A stretch of DNA of 5,309 nucleotides, from positions 1-5,309 of the forward strand of contig JABSPG010000321.1 of the NCBI GenBank assembly GCA_013214445.1. Reading direction: 5' to 3'. The stretch's first letter is position 1; each line of letters begins with the position of its first letter. The DNA comes from Ekhidna sp. (GTDB lineage Bacteria > Bacteroidota > Bacteroidia > Cytophagales > Cyclobacteriaceae). The position numbers and the translations under genes were made by a program. Below the pieces are notes generated by a model. The model saw nothing but the letters and a program-made list of their open reading frames with translations. It searched no databases and was not told the origin of the DNA. Below, in pieces: positions 1 to 4,814 of this stretch.

Positions 1-29
1 ACTATTATGGTAACTGGTATTATTCTCAT
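1..29 (-). CDS. possible start of the next cassette gene, partial
   Basis: An ATG at 29-27 on the - strand opens a frame that stays open to the window edge for nine codons (MRIIPVTII). It lies 18 bases past the GTTAGAC core at 48-42, which is where an integron-type cassette usually places its start codon. Only nine codons are visible, so no function can be given and a chance ATG is possible. The call rests almost entirely on its position after the attC-like site. Confidence 0.25.
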
Positions 30-41
30 GGAAGTGATTGC

Positions 42-274
42 GTCTAACGTCCAGCTATCGGGCGTATGTCCATAACTGGTGAATAGCACTAAAATAGTGA
101 AATCTGCCGAGGCTCACAACGGTTCTAAATGGCACTGCGAACCATAGGCTAAAATTCCTGCGAGCAAAAGATGGTAGAATACACTGTCGCATCTCAGCGG
201 CAGATTCACGGCCGAGTTGCAGCGAAAACTGCCAGAAAGCAATAAGACATATGCCCGATCAGCGTCTGTTATGT
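42..274 (-). repeat. attC-like recombination site (long imperfect palindrome)
   Basis: Read on the - strand this is a 233-bp imperfect palindrome directly downstream of the 184-residue gene. It opens with ACATAAC (274-268, R''-like; the integron consensus is RYYYAAC, one mismatch) and closes with GTTAGAC (48-42, a full match to GTTRRRY). The outer arms pair over about 30 bases: GACATATGCCCGATC at 246-260 against ATCGGGCGTATGTC at 57-70, with one G/A mismatch. An inner stem pairs 97-109 (GTGAAATCTGCCG) with 198-209 (CGGCAGATTCAC), leaving one bulged A. Smaller hairpins lie at 87-99 (CACT/AGTG) and 121-143 (GGTTC/GAACC). Outer cores, matched arms and an extrahelical base are known hallmarks of single-stranded attC sites bound by integron integrases. 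The length is well above the usual attC range of about 60-150 bp, so this is attC-like rather than a textbook attC. Confidence 0.68.
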
Positions 275-884
275 ACCTCCATTTTTCACATCGAGGTACT
301 CACGTAGAAGATCATTTTCGTACTAGGTTCAACGAAAATTAGTTGAGCAGCGTCAGGTGAAATTCCATGGGAAGATATTTTCCAAGGGTACACGTAGAAA
401 TTCGAAGTTCGAATCTCCTTCTCAGTTGGGAACCAGTCAATTTCGTGTTGCCAACCACAAACTAACTCAACAGCTTCATCCAATATTTGAGGAAGGCTGT
501 CACAGCGATACCATGTTTTAAGTCGATGTTCTTGCAGCCTAGTTAGTTCGTCAATTGTGACATGACTTATTCTGATTTGATAGGCGTCCAAATGATCGCC
601 TGTGAAAGATCTAGCAGAAACCTGACTGTTAAGAACTTCTTCAATACGGTTGTCACCAAGTCCACACCAGTTCAAAACGAATCGTACGTCTGATTTAGTT
701 GCTTGGTTTATTTCGGTTTTGTTCCCAGGTCCAACGGAGAAAAAGAGAAAGCCTCCAATTCCGATAAGTCCAATAAGTGATATTGCACCCCAAATTTTGA
801 GTAGTGTTCCTCCGAGTTTAAGAATTTTTTGCTTGTTCATTTAATAGTTCCGATGACCTTTCCAGGAGTAGAGGTGGTACATAA
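48..884 (-). mobile_element. integron-like gene cassette (one gene plus attC-like site)
   Basis: The cassette is bounded by G^TT cores on the - strand: the 5' boundary is between 885 and 884 (GTTATGT, 885-879) and the 3' boundary between 48 and 47 (GTTAGAC, 48-42). It holds a single gene (840-286) and its attC-like site. The decisive observation is that GTTATGTACC at the 5' boundary (885-876) is the exact reverse complement of GGTACATAAC at the start of the attC-like site (277-268). In a circularised integron cassette these two segments are the R' and R'' arms of one site, so they should be complementary, whereas the R' now found at 48-42 belongs to the next cassette and need not match. That is the pattern seen. 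The assignment is inference from sequence structure; mobility is not shown. Confidence 0.62.
286..840 (-). CDS. single-pass membrane protein of unknown function, cassette-borne
   Basis: This 184-residue protein belongs to no family I recognise. A lysine-rich N-terminus (MNKQKILK) precedes one hydrophobic segment at about residues 14-34, suggesting a signal anchor with residues 38-184 outside the cytoplasm. The soluble part is mixed alpha/beta and polar, with cysteines at 59, 113 and 128 and many aromatic residues (NWCGLGDNR at 57-65, WQHEIDWF at 130-137, YPWK at 151-154). No catalytic motif is evident. The ATG at 840 is the only start that includes the membrane segment; no Shine-Dalgarno is obvious. 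The 5' leader from the cassette core is 44 bases, and the stop is 11 bases before the attC-like site, the compact packing typical of integron cassettes. Transcription probably comes from the recombinase side, because no clear promoter is visible inside the cassette. Single-TM unknowns of this kind are common cassette cargo. Confidence 0.82.
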   Translation of the reverse strand: MNKQKILKLGGTLLKIWGAISLIGLIGIGGFLFFSVGPGNKTEINQATKSDVRFVLNWCGLGDNRIEEVLNSQVSARSFTGDHLDAYQIRISHVTIDELTRLQEHRLKTWYRCDSLPQILDEAVELVCGWQHEIDWFPTEKEIRTSNFYVYPWKISSHGISPDAAQLIFVEPSTKMIFYVSTSM

Positions 885-897
885 CAATTGTATATAG
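879..897 (-). other. attI-like recombination core at the recombinase/cassette junction
   Basis: On the - strand the sequence reads TATATAC, then AATT, then GTTATGTA: an imperfect pair of inverted boxes around a 4-base spacer, with the right box matching an integron R' core (GTTRRRY, one mismatch). The crossover would fall between 885 and 884. It separates the recombinase end from the first cassette, the place where attI sits in an integron. The left box is shared with the end of the adjacent 28-bp palindrome. Function is inferred from position and core sequence. Confidence 0.45.
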
Positions 898-917
898 TGC
901 ACTAGTGCACTATATAC
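890..917. repeat. perfect 28-bp palindrome next to the recombination core
   Basis: The two 14-base arms, GTATATAGTGCACT and AGTGCACTATATAC, are exact reverse complements with no spacer, centred between 903 and 904. It lies 10 bases beyond the recombinase stop codon and 5 bases from the proposed crossover. It could be part of the attI-like site, a binding site for a dimeric regulator, or a structure at the 3' end of the recombinase transcript. There is no T-tract on either side, so an ordinary intrinsic terminator is unlikely. Confidence 0.9.
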
Positions 918-927
918 CACTTATAGT

Positions 928-2070
928 TTAGGCTAAATCTAATGGATTCTGGATATTTCTAAATGAGTTAACTGCTACATGTGTGTAGATTTCTGTGGTT
1001 TTACTAGAATTATGACCTAAAATGGTTTGTATATATCTCAGGTCAGTGCCATTTTCAAGCAAGTGCGTAGCAAAGCTATGTCTTAGCGTATGTGGCGTAA
1101 CAGACTTCTTTATTCTCGCTTTATCTGCTGCTTTTTTTACCACCCGTCCCACACTTGATGCACTGTATTGACAACCTTCCCCGTTTTCAAACAAGTATTT
1201 CTTAGGTTTGTAAGCTTTATAATAAGTACGAAGTTCCTCAAGCATTTTAATACCCAAAATAGTATACCGATCCTTCAAGCCTTTGCCTTCATTAATCTTA
1301 ATGACCATTCGTTCACTATCAATATCCTTTAGTTCCAGGTTTAAAAGCTCAGCTCTGCGCAATCCAGCGGAATACAGCAGACTGAGGATACATCTATGCT
1401 TAATGTTCTGAGTTATTTCTAACATGCGTTGTACTTGTTCCTTACTTAGAACCTCAGGAAGTTTTTCTTTTTTCTGTGGACGCTCTACTTCGTAAAACCG
1501 ATTAGGCATCTCTAATACGACTTCATAGTAGAACTTGATGGCATTTATGGATTGATTAATGTAAGAGTCCGATCTTTTTTCCTGAACCAGTACTTGTAGG
1601 TATCTCATGATGTCACCTTCATCCAACATGGTGGGAGCTTCATTCTTGTAATGATTAAGAAATTTTTCGAAATGTTGAATATAAATACGCGCAGTATTCA
1701 TGGAGTATTTCTTAATCTCTAGTTTCTGTAGGAAGGCTTCAGGGGCTGTGCGAAAGCCAGTAGGAACTATTCTTTTTCTGAATTGATCTACACTTAGGTA
1801 GTCATTGTTGAATTTTTTAGGAATTGGTCTGTTTGGGAAGAAGGTATGCGTATTGACCCAGGCTACTCCTTTGAACGTCGCAAAGACTAAATCTAGATTT
1901 TCCCTTTTGTTTGGTATGAAGGGCATCTGGTAATTATTGCTCCACTTTACGTTAGGTAACCCCTTAATTAACGCTTGCAATACTTTGTCAGGATGAAACT
2001 TGAATCCGATCGCCTTTTGTCCCTCAATCATGAGATGTTTGAGAGTGATCTGCTTTTGGAGGGTATTCAT
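928..2070 (-). CDS. tyrosine recombinase/integrase, XerC/D-like, linked to the cassette
   Basis: This 380-residue site-specific recombinase cuts and rejoins DNA through a tyrosine-phosphate intermediate. Residues 1-105 form an N-terminal region (GFKFHP, LPNVKWS) of a type seen in Bacteroidota integrases; about 108-195 is the SAM-like core-binding domain (NTARIYIQHFEKFL); about 205-370 is the catalytic domain. All six expected catalytic residues are present: R238 (SAGLRRAEL), K263 (GKGLKDR), H327 and R330 (PHTLRHSFATHLL), H353 (LGHNSSKTT) and Y362 (EIYTHV), with the nine-residue H353-Y362 spacing of XerD. The tail ends NPLDLA, reminiscent of the SPLD near the end of IntI1. The extra segment that distinguishes IntI proteins between the K and HxxR motifs is missing, so it is not a classical integron integrase. 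The gene is transcribed toward the cassette and its stop is 43 bases from the recombination core, suggesting this is the enzyme that moves it. Confidence 0.96.
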   Translation of the reverse strand: MNTLQKQITLKHLMIEGQKAIGFKFHPDKVLQALIKGLPNVKWSNNYQMPFIPNKRENLDLVFATFKGVAWVNTHTFFPNRPIPKKFNNDYLSVDQFRKRIVPTGFRTAPEAFLQKLEIKKYSMNTARIYIQHFEKFLNHYKNEAPTMLDEGDIMRYLQVLVQEKRSDSYINQSINAIKFYYEVVLEMPNRFYEVERPQKKEKLPEVLSKEQVQRMLEITQNIKHRCILSLLYSAGLRRAELLNLELKDIDSERMVIKINEGKGLKDRYTILGIKMLEELRTYYKAYKPKKYLFENGEGCQYSASSVGRVVKKAADKARIKKSVTPHTLRHSFATHLLENGTDLRYIQTILGHNSSKTTEIYTHVAVNSFRNIQNPLDLA

Positions 2071-2150
2071 TATACAAACAAGAAGAAATGATTTTTGAAA
2101 AGGGTGTTGTTAAACGTATACTTACGTAACTAAACGAATAAAAAACGTTT
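2071..2150. promoter_or_regulatory. divergent promoter region between recombinase and zinc-ribbon gene
   Basis: These 80 bases hold the start regions of two divergent genes. The half nearest the + strand gene contains repeated ACGT-centred elements: AAACGTATAC and TTACGTAA at about 2113-2129, AAACGA near 2132 and AAACGTTT at 2143-2150. Such a cluster could bind a regulator acting on both genes. No Shine-Dalgarno is visible before either ATG, as is usual in Bacteroidota, and no confident TAnnTTTG promoter element could be assigned. Confidence 0.35.
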
Positions 2151-2567
2151 ATGGAACTATTAAGAACCCATGATACATGCCTCAACTGCGATAAGAAGCT
2201 CGCTGGAAGGAGGGACAAGAAGTTTTGTGATGCACAATGCAAGGCAGAATATCACAATAAGAACAAGTCTTTTGGTGAATTATACATATCCTCTTCGCAG
2301 AGTATTACACGTCACAATAGGAGAATTCTGAAGACACTCTGTCCGGAAGGAAAAGCAACAGTGAGGAAAGAAGTATTAGATAATATGGGTTACGATTATC
2401 GGTATTTCTCAGGTTTGTACAAGACGAGTGCTAATCTGTATTATCTAGCGTATGACTATGCATTTGCGCCGATCTTTGAAAGAGGAGTCGAAAAAGCACT
2501 CATTGTACAAAGACAAGATTACATGGATAGACTCACTTTGGAAATTTGGAAGGGCAAAAGGTCTTAG
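2151..2567 (+). CDS. zinc-ribbon-like small protein of unknown function
   Basis: This 138-residue protein begins with a likely zinc-binding knuckle pair: C10-x2-C13 (CLNC) and C26-x3-C30 (CDAQC), separated by a basic stretch (KKLAGRRDKKF). The spacing fits a small treble-clef or zinc-ribbon fold of the kind found at the N-terminus of many short Bacteroidota proteins. Residues 45-138 are mixed and charged, with tyrosine-rich stretches (YDYRYFSGLYK, LYYLAYDYAF) and no catalytic motif I recognise. The ATG at 2151 is chosen because it leaves the CxxC pair complete and directly follows the intergenic region. It is divergent from the recombinase across 80 bases, so shared control is possible but not shown. 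DNA or RNA binding is a reasonable guess from the zinc motif and basic residues only. The stop overlaps the end of a decayed frame on the opposite strand. Confidence 0.82.
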   Translation: MELLRTHDTCLNCDKKLAGRRDKKFCDAQCKAEYHNKNKSFGELYISSSQSITRHNRRILKTLCPEGKATVRKEVLDNMGYDYRYFSGLYKTSANLYYLAYDYAFAPIFERGVEKALIVQRQDYMDRLTLEIWKGKRS

Positions 2568-2806
2568 CTTACAGAAACACTAGTAGCTCCCGATCCAAAT
2601 TTAACCTTCCCATTTATCAGATATTCTTTTTATACAATAAATCGAGCCTTATAATCCGAGTTCAATTGTTCCTTCTTTATTGGAAGATCAGGAGTTATTG
2701 TTAGAAGTGAACATTTTTGGATATCAATGACAGTTAGGTATTCCAACACTTGATGATTTGTGGGTAAGCTTTTTTGTAAAACGATCATTATAACAGAGAA
2801 ATGGCC
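2564..2806 (-). pseudogene. remnant of an unrecognised gene
   Basis: On the - strand one frame is open from 2806 to 2633 (58 codons), meets TAA at 2632-2630, and continues in the same frame for 21 codons to TAA at 2566-2564. The translation looks like real protein on both sides of the stop: VLEYLTVIDIQKC and LPIKKEQLNSDYKARFIV before it, KEYLINGKVKFGSGATSV after it. Another in-frame stop (TGA, 2809-2807) bounds it upstream. An ATG at 2788 would give a 52-residue product, but the protein-like continuation past the stop argues for a broken gene. I do not recognise the family. The frame's last stop overlaps the 3' end of the zinc-ribbon gene. Confidence 0.3.
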
Positions 2807-2812
2807 TCACGT

Positions 2813-2999
2813 AAAAGCATCTTCAAAGGATTTGAAGTGCTCAATAACCTAACTGAATGATCGGCAGATGCGTGAAAAAGATCATGGATCCCTTCCCAAG
2901 GTCAATCAGATTTTCCTTTTCAAATCAATTAGTAGGAACTCTCGACCAGAGCTTTAAAAGAAACGAGACTGAATATGGCGGAATTAAAAGCAAAAAGTA
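2813..2999. other. intergenic debris without a recognisable gene
   Basis: All six frames are interrupted by stops. Short protein-like runs appear on both strands, for example a 34-codon + strand stretch around 2847-2950, but none is convincing. No terminator hairpin with a T-tract and no inverted repeat of note was found by eye. Together with the broken frame to its left, the 432 bases between the zinc-ribbon gene and the second recombinase look like eroded coding DNA. Confidence 0.4.
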
Positions 3000-4271
3000 C
3001 TAAAAGGCTCTTACCATCTGCTCTTTTATCGTTTCCTTATCTATTCCATAATAGTGTTTGATAATAATCTCAACGCTCTTACCTGTAATTTCAGAAACTG
3101 CTTTTGGAGATATTCCTTTCTTGCCACAGAGAGATATGAAAGTCTTGATTGCAATATGAGATGTTATTGTTTTCCATTTAGGAACGTATTCGTATGATTT
3201 GTTACCTGAAGATGTTTTTATTAACTCCACCTGTTTATCTATACCGGCCTCTTTACAAGCTTCCTTGATGTAACTGTTAAATTTTTGTTCAGAAAGGGAG
3301 GGAAGCTCATAGTTGTATTTCTCTAGGATTTCCAGTGGTCTTCGTGTGAGGGGCACAAACACATCTCTCTGGTTTTTGTAGGCTCTCATCTCGATAGCAC
3401 CATCTTGAATGTGATTTTTATTGAGTCGTTGAAGATCGGAATACCTAAGACCTGTATAGCAGTTTAAAACAAAGACGTCTCGAACTTTCTCATGTTTCTC
3501 TTTGGTAAATCCAAAAGAGGATAATTGTTCTATCTCATCTTCGGTGAGAAAGATGATTGTTTTTTCAAGTCTCGGTACTTTGATCTTACTGATAATGTCT
3601 GGTACTTGATACGATCTGTCTTTTAGATGATTGAGGAATACTTTTAAATTCTTAAGAGTTGTACCAACAGAATTGTCTGAGATGCCTTTTGTATTACCTC
3701 CTGGATTTACCAGATCCTCGTGAAGAAACTTTCGGAAGTCATCTACGAATTTTAATGTTATATCTGAAATTCGGAGACCACTTCCATGTATTGTTTTTTG
3801 GTACTTAGAAAGATGGTATATAGCTGTTTTGTAGTTTGCTTTGGTTCCTACACTTTTGGAAGTAGTTCTCATGAATTCTTCGAAAAGTGGAATAATCTCC
3901 AAATCTAAAGTTCGAGTAGGGGTTTCTTTTTCAAAGTACTTTCTTTTAACTAGGCTAGGTTCGGGTTCAATTTTGTTCAGTTGGAGCTTCCTTGATAGTT
4001 CAATTACTCTTGATTTGGCATTCTCAACTTGAGTATTGACTATTAGATCTGATTGCTTCTTGGATTCAATCAGGTCTTCATTAAGTTTCGTTTTACGAAG
4101 GCCTTTCGTTGAATTGATTTTTTGCTTTTGTGGATCCCAGTCCTTTGCTAGAACCTTGATTCCTGAGCTGATATCACTTACTTGTTGTTTATTTCTATAT
4201 CGTAAGTATATAACTGTCTCACCTTTACTATTTGTTTTGCTCGCCCTTATAATTGCATTGACTGTGGCCAT
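3000..4271 (-). CDS. Bacteroidota-type tyrosine recombinase with altered active site
   Basis: This 423-residue protein has the layout of integrases on Bacteroidota mobile elements: an arm-DNA-binding region at about residues 1-100 (IYLRYRNKQQVSD, DWDPQKQKI), a SAM-like core-binding domain at about 120-225, and a catalytic domain at about 238-423. R276 (CYTGLRYSDL), a candidate lysine K299, H372 (TSHIAIKTF) and the nucleophile Y407 (IKHYYGID) are present. The second arginine expected three residues after the histidine is I375, and the His/Trp expected nine residues before the tyrosine is K398 (ITGKS). Loss of the HxxR arginine normally abolishes or cripples catalysis in this superfamily, so the protein may be inactive, although the frame is intact and the protein full length. 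The ATG at 4271 keeps the complete arm-binding region. It is unrelated in detail to the recombinase at 928-2070 and probably marks the end of a separate, older element. Confidence 0.93.
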   Translation of the reverse strand: MATVNAIIRASKTNSKGETVIYLRYRNKQQVSDISSGIKVLAKDWDPQKQKINSTKGLRKTKLNEDLIESKKQSDLIVNTQVENAKSRVIELSRKLQLNKIEPEPSLVKRKYFEKETPTRTLDLEIIPLFEEFMRTTSKSVGTKANYKTAIYHLSKYQKTIHGSGLRISDITLKFVDDFRKFLHEDLVNPGGNTKGISDNSVGTTLKNLKVFLNHLKDRSYQVPDIISKIKVPRLEKTIIFLTEDEIEQLSSFGFTKEKHEKVRDVFVLNCYTGLRYSDLQRLNKNHIQDGAIEMRAYKNQRDVFVPLTRRPLEILEKYNYELPSLSEQKFNSYIKEACKEAGIDKQVELIKTSSGNKSYEYVPKWKTITSHIAIKTFISLCGKKGISPKAVSEITGKSVEIIIKHYYGIDKETIKEQMVRAF

Positions 4272-4288
4272 GTGACAAATTTAATGAA

Positions 4289-4312
4289 TATAGGTCACGG
4301 TATAGGTCACGG
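4289..4312. repeat. tandem 12-bp direct repeat upstream of the second recombinase
   Basis: TATAGGTCACGG occurs twice head to tail (4289-4300 and 4301-4312), 18 bases upstream of the recombinase start. A related copy, TAGAGGTCACAG (10 of 12 matches), lies at 4481-4492 beyond the terminator. Short direct repeats beside an integrase gene are typical of arm-type binding sites or an autoregulatory operator; the role here is inferred. Confidence 0.85.
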
Positions 4313-4315
4313 TTT

Positions 4316-4343
4316 TAGACGTCATTAGATGTTTATAGATGTC
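4316..4343. repeat. three 10-bp-spaced direct repeats (TAGAYGTY)
   Basis: TAGACGTC (4316), TAGATGTT (4326) and TAGATGTC (4336) start exactly 10 bases apart, placing them on the same face of the helix. They follow directly after the 12-bp tandem repeat. Regular helical phasing suggests cooperative protein binding, most simply by the arm-binding domain of the neighbouring recombinase. Confidence 0.75.
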
Positions 4344-4397
4344 AGTAATTAAATATAATATCAATTTTAGAGCTATTATGGACGTTTAGATATGTTA

Positions 4398-4481
4398 AAC
4401 TATAAATAGTTCAGCCCCGACTGGAGGCTCAAATACAGCTTACAAAACCCTCTTTACAGAAGGTAGAGAGGGTTTTTTTTT
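4398..4481 (+). ncRNA. candidate small RNA ending in an intrinsic terminator
   Basis: On the + strand a strong terminator (4444-4481) follows no reading frame that ends nearby. Ahead of it is an inverted repeat AACTAT-AA-ATAGTT (4398-4411), then a compact hairpin (4413-4429; AGCCCC pairing with GGAGGCT around a GACT loop, with one bulged A), then an unpaired linker of 14 bases. This modular layout looks like a short structured transcript, or the 3' end of a chromosomal RNA gene used as an integration target. The 5' end is unknown, and no family or promoter could be assigned. Confidence 0.3.
4444..4481 (+). terminator. intrinsic terminator
   Basis: AAAACCCTCT (4444-4453) and AGAGGGTTTT (4467-4476) form a perfect 10-bp stem around a 13-base loop, followed by a run of nine T (4473-4481) on the + strand. 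The A-run on the other side would also allow weaker termination of - strand transcription. It separates the recombinase's upstream region from the decayed DNA to the right. Confidence 0.75.
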
Positions 4482-4529
4482 AGAGGTCACAGTTTCTATC
4501 ATTTATTTGTGATTGCTTTCGCGATTCCA

Positions 4530-4543
4530 TTTCTAATTAGAAA
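4530..4543. promoter_or_regulatory. 14-bp perfect palindrome upstream of the hsdM remnant
   Basis: TTTCTAATTAGAAA is an exact palindrome 41 bases before the old hsdM start codon. It sits where an operator would be, but it is AT-rich and short enough to arise by chance, and the gene it would serve is dead. Confidence 0.35.
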
Positions 4544-4583
4544 AGAGAGTCAATTTTCTTAACCGCAAAGTCTTTTCTAGTTA

Positions 4584-4814
4584 ATGGCTGAAAAAAATAG
4601 GAACCATAAATCGATGGAGGAGACCCTTTAGGATTCGGTCAACAAGCTTAGAGGAACAGTAGAGTCATCTTAGTACAAGTACCTAGTTCTGGCCATGATT
4701 TTACTGAAATTCACCAGTGATAAGTCAGTAGATCTTAGGTAGGAATTTATCGAAAAAGGTGTATTAAAAGGTAGATTTCGGTACTTTATAAAATTGAATT
4801 ATGGTCGATTATAG
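4584..4814 (+). pseudogene. hsdM: N-terminal remnant of type I restriction-modification subunit M
   Basis: HsdM is the adenine-specific methyltransferase subunit of type I restriction-modification systems. From the ATG at 4584 the frame reads MAEKNRNHKSMEETL, stop, DSVNKLRGTVESS, stop, YKYLVLAMILLKFTSDKSVD, then LR, stop, EFIEKG. This closely follows the known HsdM N-terminal helical region, typically ETLWDSANKLRG...SEYK...LIFLKFASD. The three stops are all TAG, at codons 16 (4629), 30 (4671) and 53 (4740); the first falls where the family has Trp and the second where it has Glu, each explicable by one base change. Clear similarity fades by about 4763, and the frame ends at TAG 4812. The catalytic domain, hsdS and hsdR are absent from the window. 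The fragment cannot encode a working methyltransferase. Confidence 0.82.

Noticed and set aside
650..844. + strand ORF antisense to the membrane-protein gene
   Set aside because: It lies fully opposite a convincing gene and has a low-complexity, non-protein-like composition.
874..920. Extended 34-bp palindrome (GTGGT...ACCAC) interrupted by 13 bases
   Set aside because: The outer left arm lies inside the cassette, so it would change whenever a different cassette was present. A 5-base match is easily chance; only the 28-bp palindrome is kept.
2024..2242. - strand ORF spanning the divergent promoter region
   Set aside because: It overlaps the starts of two better-supported genes and has no recognisable features.
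3841..4275. Two + strand ORFs antisense to the second recombinase
   Set aside because: Both are reverse-strand shadows of the arm-binding and SAM-like coding region.
4398..4445. tRNA or tmRNA 3' end used as an integration site
   Set aside because: The GTTC-like and TCAAA-like strings do not form a T-arm with a matching acceptor stem, and no CCA-type end is present.
4629..4742. Three in-frame TAG codons in the hsdM frame as evidence of stop-codon recoding
   Set aside because: Intact genes here (ends at 2567 and 3000) use TAG as a normal stop, and the rest of hsdM is missing, so decay is the simpler reading.
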